This document shows positions 46,601-57,682 of a stretch of 64,000 nt of DNA, piece by piece; the first letter of the stretch is position 1, and every line of letters starts with the position of its first letter. A program made the translations under genes and the position numbers. This stretch comes from Pseudoips prasinana (taxonomy: Eukaryota > Arthropoda > Insecta > Lepidoptera > Nolidae): NCBI GenBank assembly GCA_951640165.1, contig OX621236.1, positions 32,728,948 through 32,792,947 on the forward strand. The letters run 5' to 3'. The notes beneath the pieces were generated by a model. The model saw nothing but the letters and a program-made list of their open reading frames with translations, was not told the DNA's origin and searched no databases.

Positions 46601-49600
46601 AATAAGACCTTGGTTGGCTAAACGCCTAATATACATATATTATCTAGTAAAGCCTATATTACTCACTTACTAAGTTTTCTATACTGTTGCAACAGAATAA
46701 ACTTCACGGACACACAACAATTGTCGCCTCTTACTCAGAATTATCACCGTATAATATTACTACAGGCGAAAGGTTATCTCAAAGAAAGTATTTAGCTCTA
46801 AGGCAAACATAAAAATTGACAGGAGAGTATAGTTAGTTTGTTTTTAAAACTACTTATAAATAATACTAATAAACTATTATACCAGATTTAATTGAGTTAG
46901 TAAGCGATCCGTCATATTTTTGGCACTACTTCGCAACTGCCAAATATAGTGTAACAATACAAAATTATTAAAATATTTCTTTTTGTTCGGAGCGTCTTAT
47001 CTTATTTGAAGCTGGCTGCAATTTAAAAAATGATTGTATCATTACACTTTTGTCAATGTTTTATATACTTACTTAGTATTCATGAGAGGTTTTATTCGCA
47101 AATTCAATATGACTTATACTGATTTTTTATCACCATCTAAATTTGTATACCTTTGAAGAAAACGATAAAACACGTGTTATTTTGTTTTAGTGGTATTCAG
47201 TAATAAAATATTGAGATCACTTAAAACTGCTTACTTTATACACATAACCAATTTTATTTCAAAAATCAATAAACTTACCTTTACGTATGTACAAATAGAC
47301 AGGTGACGTGAGGAGTTAACATAATAAGAAAATTCCAAAAAGCCAACAGTTTTACTTCTTTATCTTCTGAAGAATAATATTTTTTTTATAATAAAATAGA
47401 TATCTATAATAAAAAACCTAATTCCGAGAAATTAATTAGGCAAACGTAAAATAATTTATGGTTGTCTATAATCGAATCTGTTATAATAGTATACTATTTT
47501 ACTATAAAACGAAAAAAACAGGTATATATTTATAGAATGTTTTGATTAGCATATTACGTTACTGTGACACAACCTTGACAATTTAGTAATTTAAATTGCA
47601 AAAATACTGCTCTTCCTTAAATGTCACAATTATTAATATTTATAGAGATGTGAATTAAGTGGACTCATCTTTAAGAGCTAGTAATATTACATGATTATAA
47701 TTAATTTATCATTTTTATATCAGGTTTTTCTAGTTTTATCAATTAATGTTAACTATATTGCAGGAATGTGTGTCTTGAATATAAAATATATATTAAGTTG
47801 TCATATTTCATATACAAGACAGGTTTCATAGCATTAACAGTTAAATGTGTTATAATAATGAAAGTGTAGCCTAAATATTAGTCAACAAAAAATCCAACCA
47901 AATTTGCACAACCGAAGAAACCAATCACACAACTACTCTCGTAACCTATTGGCGTAGTGACGAGTACAGAATATGTGCTAACTGCCAACACTATTATATA
48001 ACTGTACATTATTATGTAATAAAACGATCAGTCTCTCTCAACGGACGGAAAACTTCCGCGTTTACCTTAATTCGCTTTCACTTCATTGAAAAATTTAATC
48101 GGTCTAAGTTTTGGACAAACCTGCTGGATCGGAACTGTGTCGAATCCAGTTCTGTAGCTAATGAAATTACTTGCTACTTCGATGTATTGTTACTAGTAAT
48201 GCACGTGGATTGCTGTATAACTTTAAATTCGTTTGGGTCAACGTTTTCTTGCAACATTTAACATTTTGAAGCTATTCTGAAATATCATACAAAAACATAA
48301 AATATTAAATTTAATAAAATTATGATTGCGCTAGTTACGTCCTATATTATTATTAAACGTAAATATTATTATATCATGAATAAAATGACTGCGAAGTTTT
48401 GACCGAAATAACTCACTATTTTATATTTACTCACGAGTTCTGGCCAAAATAGCGTACACATTGTTATCTGTACGTTCTTGTAACTTTATCAAGCTATAAT
48501 TAAAACATTAGAACATTTATTTACTGATCAGAACAATGGATGGTAAAAGCAAAGACTAGAGTTATGTTTTAATGAATTTGAATACTAAATTGTGGGCCAG
48601 AAAAATCTTCCACACAGTACAAGTTTTAGCTGTAACCTTACCTAAAAACAGATAATTATCTTGTTTTTAACGATCTCTATTACCCGAAGGGTGAAATAAA
48701 AAACAATACTTATGTTTGATCTCTACATTACAGGTGCACAATTCAAATGCCCCAACAAAGATGGACAATATGAGGACTCCATCCAATGTGATAAATTCTA
48801 CGAGTGTAAAGATGGAGTGTCCACCACCAAACTGTGTCCTGATGGACTCGTGTTCGACCCCACCATCAGAAAGATCAACAAGTGCGACCAGCCCTTCAAC
48901 GTAGACTGTGGAGACAGGACTGAACTTCGTAAGTACCTTTTCACATTATTTTGCAGTAATTTAGATCTTAGTATGGGGAACTGCCAAAATATTGGAAATG
49001 AAGTAAAGTGTAAACTAATCGGAAATATAGAAATTAGGTAGTAATTGGGGTTTCTGGATCCAAGGAGATCCAGAAACACCCAATTACTCCCATTACTCAG
49101 TCTAAGCTACAGATAAGGTTAATATTCCGTAAATTTATAAAGAAATATTCTATAATCATTTTTAGAGCTAAATCATGTATGATAGATATATAAGATATAG
49201 AGATAACTATTCTATTCTATTAGGAGTAATTGGGTGTTCCTACTATTTCTAGGACCTGATATTTTTATCACGTCATAGACATACATTCAATAAAAGAACC
49301 CCATTCCTATTGCCCCGGTTCTAGGACATATGCGATACGGAAAAATATATACGCCATAAATATTGCAGTACAATTAGAGGAAATAACATAATTCTAAGAA
49401 ATAAGTTACCCCAACCGCATGAGATAAAACAAAGTCAGATCAAGTATTTTTGAGGTCACTTGCGACAATACCTATGAAGTGAAGGTATCTTACGTACCTT
49501 TGACCGGCTAGGTCGACAGTCACACCACTGGCTTTCTAGGCCGACTGGTATACTATCATATACGTATGTGTAAAAGTCTCGAAACATGTATTAAGGCGTG

Positions 49601-52600
49601 GTTTTTGTCACTGCCGCGAAATGCACTATAACCATATTTGTTTCGTTATGTTTATATCAGAGAGATAATGACTGGTCACAGTTTAGTGTAGATAATGATT
49701 TATGTGCATAACTTCATAAATGTTAGTAATTATTTGTAATTGCTGCAGCCGCAGTTAATCAATTCCTTGTAGCCAATGTGTTGAGTCAGAGTACCTCGAT
49801 TTCAAAATTTATCCTTTCAGCAGTGTTTGCGTAAATGGGTAACAAACATCCAAACAAATAAATTTCAAAATACTGATCCTAACATTAAGCGGATATTTGT
49901 TATGTTGAATCTGAAATATATACCACTGTACGTCATGAAACCACTGTTTAAAATTGGTTCAAAGTAAATTAAAACACATATACGTGTCCCCATCATGAAC
50001 TAAAAAGTGTTATAAAGTTTGTTCTAGCAAACTTCTATTTATAATATATTTAATGGCATTCCATGTTATCTATACTTAATTTTGCTCATGAAAAGTAAGT
50101 ATTTACTGCGGAACAATAATCTTAACTTAACACTTTTAACTATTCCACAATTTACGTTTGTAATTCTGTCCCAAAACTAAAATATCAACGTTAACTTTGG
50201 AATGTGTAAACCCATAAACATTATATATGTATGAGCTCAGGGAATGCAACAGCTTTGTGGTCGTGACTTGGATTTTAAGTAATGACTATATATACATTTT
50301 TTGTGGTACTACCTGCATACCTTTACTAAATACGAGGTGACATTTTTTATATTCTGGCCGTAAATATAATGTTTTATATAATTGATTCATTTTGCATTAG
50401 TTTATTATTGTTCCGTTTTATATTAGGTTAATAAAGTTTATATAACTTTCTATATTTTGAATGAAAAATTATTAATCTTTATTCTCGGATGATCGATATT
50501 TACTGAATAAATGTATTTTCTTCTCCTTCTTCATATGTTTGCACGGTAGTACAAAGTATGTATATCGCAATAAAACGAATATAACTTATTTAGCATGGTA
50601 AACATACTTATTAAATACACGAGAAATCGTCAAAAACTATTCACCAAACTAGAGCCAACACCAAACTATTATTGAGATAGATTCTAAATGAATTGTATCG
50701 ACATTTCATACTAACATAGTCCAAAGTTAAAAAACCTCAGCATTTATAAAATCCGGAACTAAGGCAAATACAGCGTGAATGATACAATTAATTATAAATA
50801 GCCGTAAACCGTGTTTCTCGGTGACATAAAGAGTAAAGAGTGCAAATCAAATCGACTTCCTGATCAGAGTAATTTAAGAACCATTTCCTACGTCTAGTCA
50901 TCTAGACAAGGTCAGACTGACAATTCTCACATTTCTAGTTTAGTAATGAGCATAGTTCTAGTTTTCTGCCCGCAGCGCTAAATGTTGGGTATTGTAAACT
51001 GTAGTCTTACTCCGTGTCTATGACATCATAGTTAATAAAATATGAATACTGACCGTAGACTGACATTTTCTAACAAGCTTTCACTAAATGTAGTAATTAT
51101 TTTAGATTATTGACGATTTAGTTTATTGACGATCCATTTAACATTAGACGTAAATCCTAGAGGTGTGTTGGTATGTAAAGAGTCAGTATGGTTTAGCCAT
51201 TCCATAGTCACCCTCTTATTATACTTGAATCTATAATCTTTAGTGAATTGTTAGTTTAACCAAGTATTTATAAAATTCTCTGTCTTAATTAATGTTTTTG
51301 ATGTAACTGTTTTAATTTATATCGATTAATTGTCTATATTTTTCTTTAAATTATTAGGCAACCTTAGCTGTCTTAAGTTAATTATCTTGTTGCAACGGCT
51401 TTAATTTATGATCCGTATAAAAGGTCGTTTGAAATCGCGGATATTTATTCAGGAATTAGTCAATAACTAATATACTATTCAGTGTGACATATTTAAAATC
51501 TAACATCACAGATTCTGAAATTATTTTCAATTAATATTTGTTTGGCGCGATTACTCAAAAATAAATATAAGTTTAATATGGTTTTTACTAAAAAAAAATA
51601 TTTGTACAATTCTTTATGTAATATTTTTATCGATTATTAGCATTTAGGTGATTTTGCTAACTTTTCACATTTTTAAATCTTTACATTAATTGTTATAATA
51701 CATTGTTTTAAATTTAATTTAACATCTTTTCTTTATTATTTTTTTCTAATAATTATTTTCACATTCAATGTAATAGCATGCATTACCATTATTACAAACG
51801 AACATAGGTAAATAGAATACTCATTATTGTACACATTCAAACGGGAAAAAATACAACAATACATTGGATATAAAGAACATAATGTATGTACAACGGGCAG
51901 TCTTATTGCCCTAAGTGATCTATTCCAGACAACCTTTGGATGGATAGCAGCATACCATAGCATACATAAAAGGTGTCATTACAATCATTTCAATAAATTA
52001 AATCAATCTTCTGGTGACAGATGACTGCTGGCTGGATAAAATATGAAACAATTTGATTGTCTGATGTTTAATTTATATATATTGTTGTATTTGATTAATT
52101 GTATTATGTGTGTCTATAAGTTTACTGACTATATGTATAAACGTTCATGCCAACTAAATATTTTCTATTTTCCACCAGAACCTGCCAAGCCAAACAACCA
52201 ATGCCCGCGCCGCAACGGTTTCTTCGCTCACCCAGACCCCACTGTGTGCAACATCTTCTTCAACTGCATCGAAGGCGAGTCAACTGAAGTCAAGTGTACC
52301 GCTGGACTCCACTTCGATGAGTACTCCGGAACCTGCGTGTGGCCCGACACCGCTGGAAGGCAAGGATGCCAGGAACAGGACAGTGAGTGGCTCTTACCAT
52401 TATATTATTGATTGGATAACTTTATTTATAATGAATTGAATACATAATGCACAGTTAAACAAAGACTGGATAAGATTCGTAGAAAAGAGTGTTCATTATG
52501 CGAGTGACAAGTTGGTCTCTTGCTGTAAATTATGGTCGTGTAGCGAAGCGGTTAAGACAGTCGCCTCGCCACTTCGTGTCTCGGGTTTGATTCCCACGTA

Positions 52601-53725
52601 GAGCACCTATTTGTGTGTCCCATAAATAGTAGTTCTGAGTCTGGATGTACTCTGTGTCAGTCAACTATATGTTTGTAAAGTACTCCGCGATACAGGGATT
52701 AATTAGACTTATGCGGGCGTTGTGTTTTTTTTAAAATAAAATATACTCATATCTGAGTAAGCAATCAGTCCGACACCATTGTCGATAAATTAACAGTTAC
52801 GGTTAAGAAACCCCTCGTCATTGTTGGATATGATTTTCATTTTATCGACCCAATGTTGTTTTTGTCTTCTCAGAAGTCTTTCTTCAACATCGGTTTAATA
52901 TGACTGTCTGTAGCGTTTACGATGAATTAATTTTGAATCTGTTGGTTTCTAGCTTTTAACCTCATTCTTATTCTTCTAGAAAAGACCAAGGATGGCTTTG
53001 AGTGCCCCAAGGATCAAAAGGTAGATGCCCTAGGTCAGATCGTTGCTCACCCCAAGTTCGCTCACCCCAACGATTGCCAGCGATTCTACGTGTGCCTGAA
53101 TGGAGTCGAGCCCCGTGACCTCGGCTGCCAGGTCGGAGAGGTTTACAACGAGGAGTCGCAGAGATGTGACGCACCTGAAAACGTACGCGGATGGTAAGTG
53201 TCATCAGCTCTATTAACTAAAGTTCTGTTTGCTTATAACTACTGCTGGTACCGTTAGCTTGATGTACCTTACAAAGCATGGAGATGGCCAGAATAACATC
53301 CCGTAGGCTATCGTATCAATAAAATGACTGCATACTTGAGTGAGTTTATGCGCTCCTTAGTAAGCAATATTAATAAATAATTAAAGAAATTTTTCGAGAA
53401 GTAACATTACTCTAAGTAATGTTATTTCTCAAAAATCTAATTGTTTTGACGAGGGCACATAATCAAAATTCAGGTGTTCACAAATGTATTGGCTACCTAT
53501 CGCACACTTGAAACAAATTTTTTTATTGATATTTTATATAATGTTATGTTTATATTGGACTCTTAGGCTTAATACAAAGATACAATACATTTATGTTTGA
53601 ATTACAACCTAATTGTAATAATTTAATTTATTTTTTTTACAATTGTCTAATATTTCTTATATTTTTGCAGCGAGGACTGGTACAAGGATTCAGATGAAGC
53701 GCCAGCACCCAAAGCGAGATCTTAA
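40582..53725 (+). CDS. obst-E: Gene B: obstructor-E-like secreted chitin-binding protein (CPAP3)
   Basis: Exons 40582-40624, 48734-48928, 52179-52382, 52980-53193 and 53671-53725 total 711 nt, giving 236 residues plus stop. All junctions are in phase with GT-AG ends. The protein has a signal peptide (MKVFIVLTAVTALA-S) and three peritrophin-A (CBM14) domains with six cysteines each: C20-C73, C88-C143 and C156-C219, then an acidic-to-basic tail. CPAP3 proteins of this layout bind chitin in the cuticle and tracheal lining of insects. Domain content and motifs such as KCDQPFNVDC and FFAHPDPTVC fit obstructor-E best; another CPAP3 member is possible. Intron 1 is 8.1 kb. Confidence 0.9.
41592..41785 (-). 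mobile_element. Helitron-type repeat, reverse
   Basis: agctgtgtcccgcggttttacccgcgttaaa at the left and aactttcgcctttataatattag at the right: the same family as 16797, 42555, 53960 and 55775. In gene B intron 1. Confidence 0.62.
41950..42080 (+). mobile_element. SINE family B, incomplete
   Basis: tgtgtcgcagtgattaaggtggttacctcgcc then, after a deletion of the B box, atttgtgtcatctgtatatatagttgttcagactcggg...gtttgtaaaatat. A small truncated copy. Confidence 0.5.
42555..42900 (+). mobile_element. Helitron-type repeat with a repeated second half
   Basis: ttatattataaaggcgatag ... gttactctttcacgcaaaaa ... taacgcgggtaaaaccgcgg, then atcatatattgaagtttcaa and the second half (gaacggattttgatgaaact ... 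taacgcgggtaaaaccgccg) again. The internal duplication is about 160 bp. Confidence 0.65.
43151..43282. mobile_element. About 130-bp MITE
   Basis: The left end gtacacacggctacatatca.gctatacc.tttcaatataagctga returns inverted at the right end (tcagcttatactggaaaggt ... gtagccatgtgtac) with about seven mismatches in 46. The intervening 35 bases are unpaired. Confidence 0.72.
43290..43445 (+). mobile_element. tRNA-headed SINE variant
   Basis: tctcgttggtctagcagtgc (A box) and cctaggttcaaaacccggga (B box), then a body unlike family A or B (gatattaggcttttctgctt ... cattgggactggtcacattg). Probably a third SINE family. Confidence 0.6.
43450..48730. other. Gene B intron 1, mostly unassigned
   Basis: AT-rich intron. 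One GC-rich patch (about 45835-45975) stands out: ccgatgcaccggtgttgtaa-like sequence, cgcgttgcgtcactcacgattgcgcgccccc. It has no clear exon boundaries; an enhancer or alternative promoter is possible. The 128-codon frame at 46287-46673 has random-looking composition and is not called. Confidence 0.4.
48734..48928 (+). CDS. obst-E: Gene B exon 2: first peritrophin-A domain
   Basis: It encodes residues 15-79: AQFKCPNKDGQY, CDKFYECKDG, LCPDGLVFD, KCDQPFNVDC. Cysteines at 20, 33, 39, 49, 65 and 73 give the C-x-C spacing of CBM14. Acceptor ttacag, donor gtaagt. Confidence 0.93.
49041..49087. repeat. Foldback in gene B intron 2
   Basis: gtaattggggtttctggatc returns inverted as gatccagaaacacccaattac after a 6-base loop; one indel. 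The motif gtaattgggtgttcc recurs at 49214. Confidence 0.8.
49100..52178. other. Gene B intron 2 remainder
   Basis: AT-rich intron sequence. No transposon ends, exon or RNA gene recognised. Confidence 0.4.
52179..52382 (+). CDS. obst-E: Gene B exon 3: second peritrophin-A domain
   Basis: Residues 80-147: CPRRNGFFAHPDPTVC, NIFFNCIEG, GLHFDEYSGTCVWPDT. Cysteines at 88, 103, 109, 119, 132 and 143. Strongly biased to G/C third positions, unlike the flanking introns. Confidence 0.94.
52528..52725 (+). mobile_element. SINE family B in gene B intron 3
   Basis: cgtgtagcgaagcggttaag (A box), tcgggtttgattcccacgta (B box), then ataaatagtagttctgagtc, gtttgtaaagtactccgcga, cagggattaatt, gcgggcgttgtg. Same order as the reverse copy at 13687-13893. 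Confidence 0.78.
52980..53193 (+). CDS. obst-E: Gene B exon 4: third peritrophin-A domain
   Basis: Residues 148-219: FECPKDQKVDALGQIVAHPK, CQRFYVCLNGV, CQVGEVYNEESQRC. Cysteines at 156, 180, 186, 197 and 210, with the sixth (219) split across the exon 5 junction (TG|C). Confidence 0.93.
53390..53436. repeat. Foldback in gene B intron 4
   Basis: tttttcgagaagtaacatta returns inverted (taatgttatttctcaaaaa) with few differences around a short loop. Confidence 0.8.
53671..53725 (+). CDS. obst-E: Gene B exon 5: C-terminal tail
   Basis: CEDWYKDSDEAPAPKARS then TAA. Acceptor tttttgcag. The short polar tail is typical of this CPAP3 type. No canonical AATAAA is visible in the 100 bases after the stop. 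Confidence 0.88.
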
Positions 53726-53959
53726 GCCTCCTTTAGTGATATAATAATTAGTTCTATGTTAAGACTTAATAAGTTAAATACATTTTAAGTTAAACTCGAC
53801 ATTGTATTTTATTTCTCGACCTTAGATTAAGTGATTCCGTACTAGGCGAAGCGAGTAAGTAAGTGTAGTTATTGATCTCGTACTTAAAAAGTACCCCAAA
53901 TATTTTATAGTGACCAAGTACATTGCAACTAAATTACTTTAAACTGTCATTACAAAATG

Positions 53960-54175
53960 ATAAAAAAATACTGATGCGCCGAGGTTTTACCCATATTAAA
54001 CTTTATAAATTATTTACCTATCTGTTATTCGTATATACATACATACATACATATATAGGCTATATTACTACAAAGTTTCATCAAAATCCGTTCGGTAGCT
54101 TTTGCGTGAAAGAGAAACAAACATCCATACTCACAAACTTTCGCGTTTATGATGTTAGTAGGATTGATATCTGTA
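53960..54175 (-). mobile_element. Helitron-type repeat, reverse
   Basis: gaggttttacccatattaaactttata ... ttcggtagcttttgcgtgaa agag ... aactttcgcgtttatgatgttagtagga, containing a (cata)n run. Family as at 16797. Confidence 0.6.
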
Positions 54176-55559
54176 CAGATCTATTCGAATTTTAATAAGT
54201 AAAGAACTGTACTAAAATTCCCACACTGGCTCGAAAAAGATACAACGGTTACACAGTAAACGAAACACATTATTATGAAAAACAAAACAACATATACAAA
54301 ACCAATTAAAAGTATCGTATAATTTAAGCTTTAACTAAATTATACCATTTGTTATTGAGCGAACAATAAAAGAAAACGAATGTAGTTAGGAAATTATTAT
54401 TAGTACTTTTATTATATTTTATTTTACAGCTGACATTATTCTATACTTTTTATTTCGTTTTGAAATTGGTGTTATGTTTATTACAATACTTTCAAGTTAA
54501 CTCTTTTAGGACTAATCGGCAAATATCTTAAAACAATAAATTTCTATTTACATAAATAATGAGATCCTATAGATCTATAGAATTAAATTAAATGTATTCT
54601 GTTATTGTTCAGATCGGGCTTCCTCGTAAGTCTCGCCTCAAAATAGGATCATACACACCGGAGTAAAAGATACACGAAAAAACTACGCATGAAATTCAGA
54701 ATGTTCCTCCTTTTTGAAGTCGGTTAAAACGAGGATGATTTAGTATATTTCAAATGTAATTGATATTATTGGGAGCCATCCATAATCAGGCGTATGACCG
54801 ACAAATGGGTAAATCACTAACAACTTCCGGACTCATAATAACACTTTTAGGTCCTTCCACTCCATTATCTGCGGTTGAGTATGCTGCCGCTATACCAGTG
54901 AAGTAGTGTTCTAGAAATACATGGTAGGTTTTATAAGGGAAGATGTCTGAAGAAGGTTATTGTTTCATAATAATAGTTTCATAGTAATTTTAGCACGCAC
55001 AAAAAATTACAAAATATTTTTTTCGTATTCCTGACAGCAAACCCTTTCATTTGATACCGATATCATGGGGGTGGATTTCAAACAGCCAGTCCGCCATCTT
55101 GGGGAGGTTGCCATATTGGATGTAATGACGTTTCTTAGCTAGTCATGTATTGTCATCAGAACTCAGAAGATTCGAAGATTTTCTTACATACATAGTTAGT
55201 TATAAGTGAAGCTAATAAAAGCGTGTTCAAAATATAGGAATACACTGGCTTCGAACGTAGAGAGGGCTTAGACCACCTATGGGTTGCTCTCCACAGAAGA
55301 TCTTTGGGTGATGACTATACGATGATGACACAGAAACGCTAATGTGATGACAGTAGTTCATTGAAAGCTAGAAAAATTAATAATTCTGAGCTTTCTCTAA
55401 TCCACCAATTATATGTGTAGCTCAAACTCAGGTCTGGGTTATAAGGCGCAGTGATTGAGGCAAGCGCCTACCCTAGCTACGACTTCAATGCGGTACCCCG
55501 TCTTTAATAATAATATTAACCACTAAATCAATTGATCACTGTAGGCACACAACATACAT

Positions 55560-55745
55560 AAAACCAGGACAGATATTTGTGTACATGAACACATGACTGT
55601 TTGGCCTGCGCCTGGGTGTAATTATCTATATAACTATGTATTTATAAAAGAAATGTAGTATGTAAGTTATCTGGTTTCGATAGCTCTGCTTAGTTTGGGA
55701 TCAGATGGCCGTGTGTGAATAATCTCCCACGATATTATTATTATG
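55560..55745 (+). mobile_element. SINE family A 3' part
   Basis: ggacagatatttgtgtacat, gcgcctgggtgtaattatct, gctctgcttagtttgggatc, agatggccgtgtgtgaataa, then (att)n. The tRNA head is missing. Confidence 0.65.
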
Positions 55746-55774
55746 TATTTGTATATTCTCACATATTGCTGACT

Positions 55775-55960
55775 AGCTGTGCCCCACGGTTTTACCCGCG
55801 TTAAATTTTATAAATTATAGACTATGAGTTAATCCTGGGTGTCAGCTAACTCCATAATAAATTTGATCAAAATTGCTTCAGCCGTTTAGACGTGAAGAAG
55901 TTACAAACATACACACTCATACACTCACAATCTTTCACCTTTATAATATTAGTATGATAA
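55775..55960 (-). mobile_element. Helitron-type repeat, reverse
   Basis: tagctgtgccccacggttttacccgcgttaaa ... ccgtttagacgtgaagaagt ... ctttataatattagtatga. Very like the copy at 41592-41785. Confidence 0.65.
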
Positions 55961-56589
55961 ACAGAAAACATAAAACATAGACCCATTAGGACATAAGTTA
56001 ACTGACTCACCTCTCCACGGTCTACCGGCCACGGAGACATTTTGTAATACACAAAGTAGGCTAATAATACAGCTGTTGTTCTGAGGTAAGGTATGAATAT
56101 TTGTAAACAGAATATTTGCGAAGTCCTCGCGAAACAGAAATTAATTTCATGTAGGGGAAAATGTTTCTTTTTTAACTATTTCCATATTGGGGACATGAAA
56201 ATAGGATAATTCATCTTTAAATAAATATTGGAAGCATGAAAAACAAACATGAACGTACTGGTTCGTTAGGATAGGTATAACTACCTAATTTAATCTTAAG
56301 TTATCAGGCCGCTCTCAAGCTAAAAATTGCATCAGGTAAATATTGAAATTTCTATGGCTAATTGGAAATGATAAAATGTAATCAGAGTGGCTAAAAGCTT
56401 TTCATGTAAAATTACGTGAATCATACTATTGTAAATACATTCACTATAAATAATACATGTATAATAATAGGTCATGTCATAGCATCTATCCTTTATCAAA
56501 AGAATTATTGTAAAGAAATAACTTGTATACTAATATAAATATAGTAATACTAATGTAAAAAAGTTACATATTTTATAATAATGTAATAA

Positions 56590-56800
56590 TAATATCATCA
56601 TCATCATATCAGCCGAAAGACGTCCACTGCTGGACAAAGGCTTCCCCCAAGGATCGCCACAATAGCCGGTCCTGCGCTGCCCGCATACAACGGCTTCCCG
56701 CGACAAGGTGGACCGATGATAATGGAAGGGTCGCGGGAATAATAATATACTGGGACATTATTTACACACGGCTATCTGATCCCAAACTAATATACTATAT
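56590..56800 (-). mobile_element. RTE-type LINE end joined to a SINE fragment
   Basis: catcatcatatcagccgaaagacgtccactgctggacaaa ... cggcttcccgcgac is the inverted RTE-type 3' end. It is followed at about 56740 by aataatatactgggacattatttacacacgg, an inverted family A end. Confidence 0.6.
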
Positions 56801-57224
56801 TACTGGGCGAAGGGAGGCGATGGCTGGCCCACACGTCATACTCGTGAACGGGTGCTGCTTGCGGTAACTGGTCGAACTGCTGTTGGGGTACTCATATTTA
56901 TTTTTTTTCGCCTCTGGTAGACTTCGTTTGACTTGTTAATTTTGTAAATGTACGCGGATGCACCCACCGTTTTTTCGTCTAGCAAGAGGATATTCTAAGT
57001 GCTTGAGTGAAATTGAATGCTATTGCTTATTTATTTTATTATCATTCACTGAATGACAACGGTTCTGTGCGTGCATTAGCTTACATAACAACCAATCACA
57101 ATGTAAGTAAAATACATGACATTTAAAAAAAAATCGTAAACTGAAAGCAAAAGAAGACGAAAAAAGCAAGCCCGGAGTTTCTTTGTGGCTTTCTTCTCCG
57201 GGTCGTCCACCTAGGCAGCTAGAG

Positions 57225-57612
57225 AAAGCCGCAGGCTAGCTAGGGTAGGTTCCTCAGCGGCGAGGATCGCTTTGGCCCATTAACGCGTGATCGGTGATCC
57301 CGTGCATGTGATCACACCCTCACTTAGAATTTCGTCTTTTGCTTTAGTCTTCAATTCTTTAATTTTAATATAGTAGAACTAAATTTCAAAATAATAGATT
57401 AGTAAATTGTTATTTATTTAAGGATTTCAGAAAATATATGCGATAAAACAAACCGCACGGACTGACAAATTATTATTTTTTTTGTAACTTTTTACTATCC
57501 ACTATGTTTATGTACTGCATTGTGACCTTGACAAGTACAAGTGTATGTTAATACCCAAGTGCTGAATAAATATATCATTTCATAAATATTTCATTTCATT
57601 TCATTTCATTAC
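57225..57612 (+). repeat. LINE 3' end repeat (family Y), copy 2
   Basis: cggcgaggatcgctttggcc, gtgatcccgtgcatgtgatcac, aaccgcacggactgaca, gacaagtacaagtgtat, taatacccaagtgctgaata and a final atttca pentamer run (57585-57610). Partner at 8225-8675. Confidence 0.7.
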
Positions 57613-57682
57613 TACTTTTCTTTTGTAAATACATATATAGATTATTACACCCAGACTCAGGACAAACGGGCGGTAAAAATCT

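Noticed and set aside
46287..46673. 128-codon open frame in gene B intron 1
   Set aside because: AT-driven composition, no domain, no splice logic with neighbouring exons; chance ORF.
48712..49041. 109-codon version of obst-E exon 2
   Set aside because: The frame extends on both sides into intron; the ttacag and gtaagt sites give the true exon 48734-48928.
51736..52024. Small overlapping frames on both strands before obst-E exon 3
   Set aside because: No splice or domain support; intron sequence by position.
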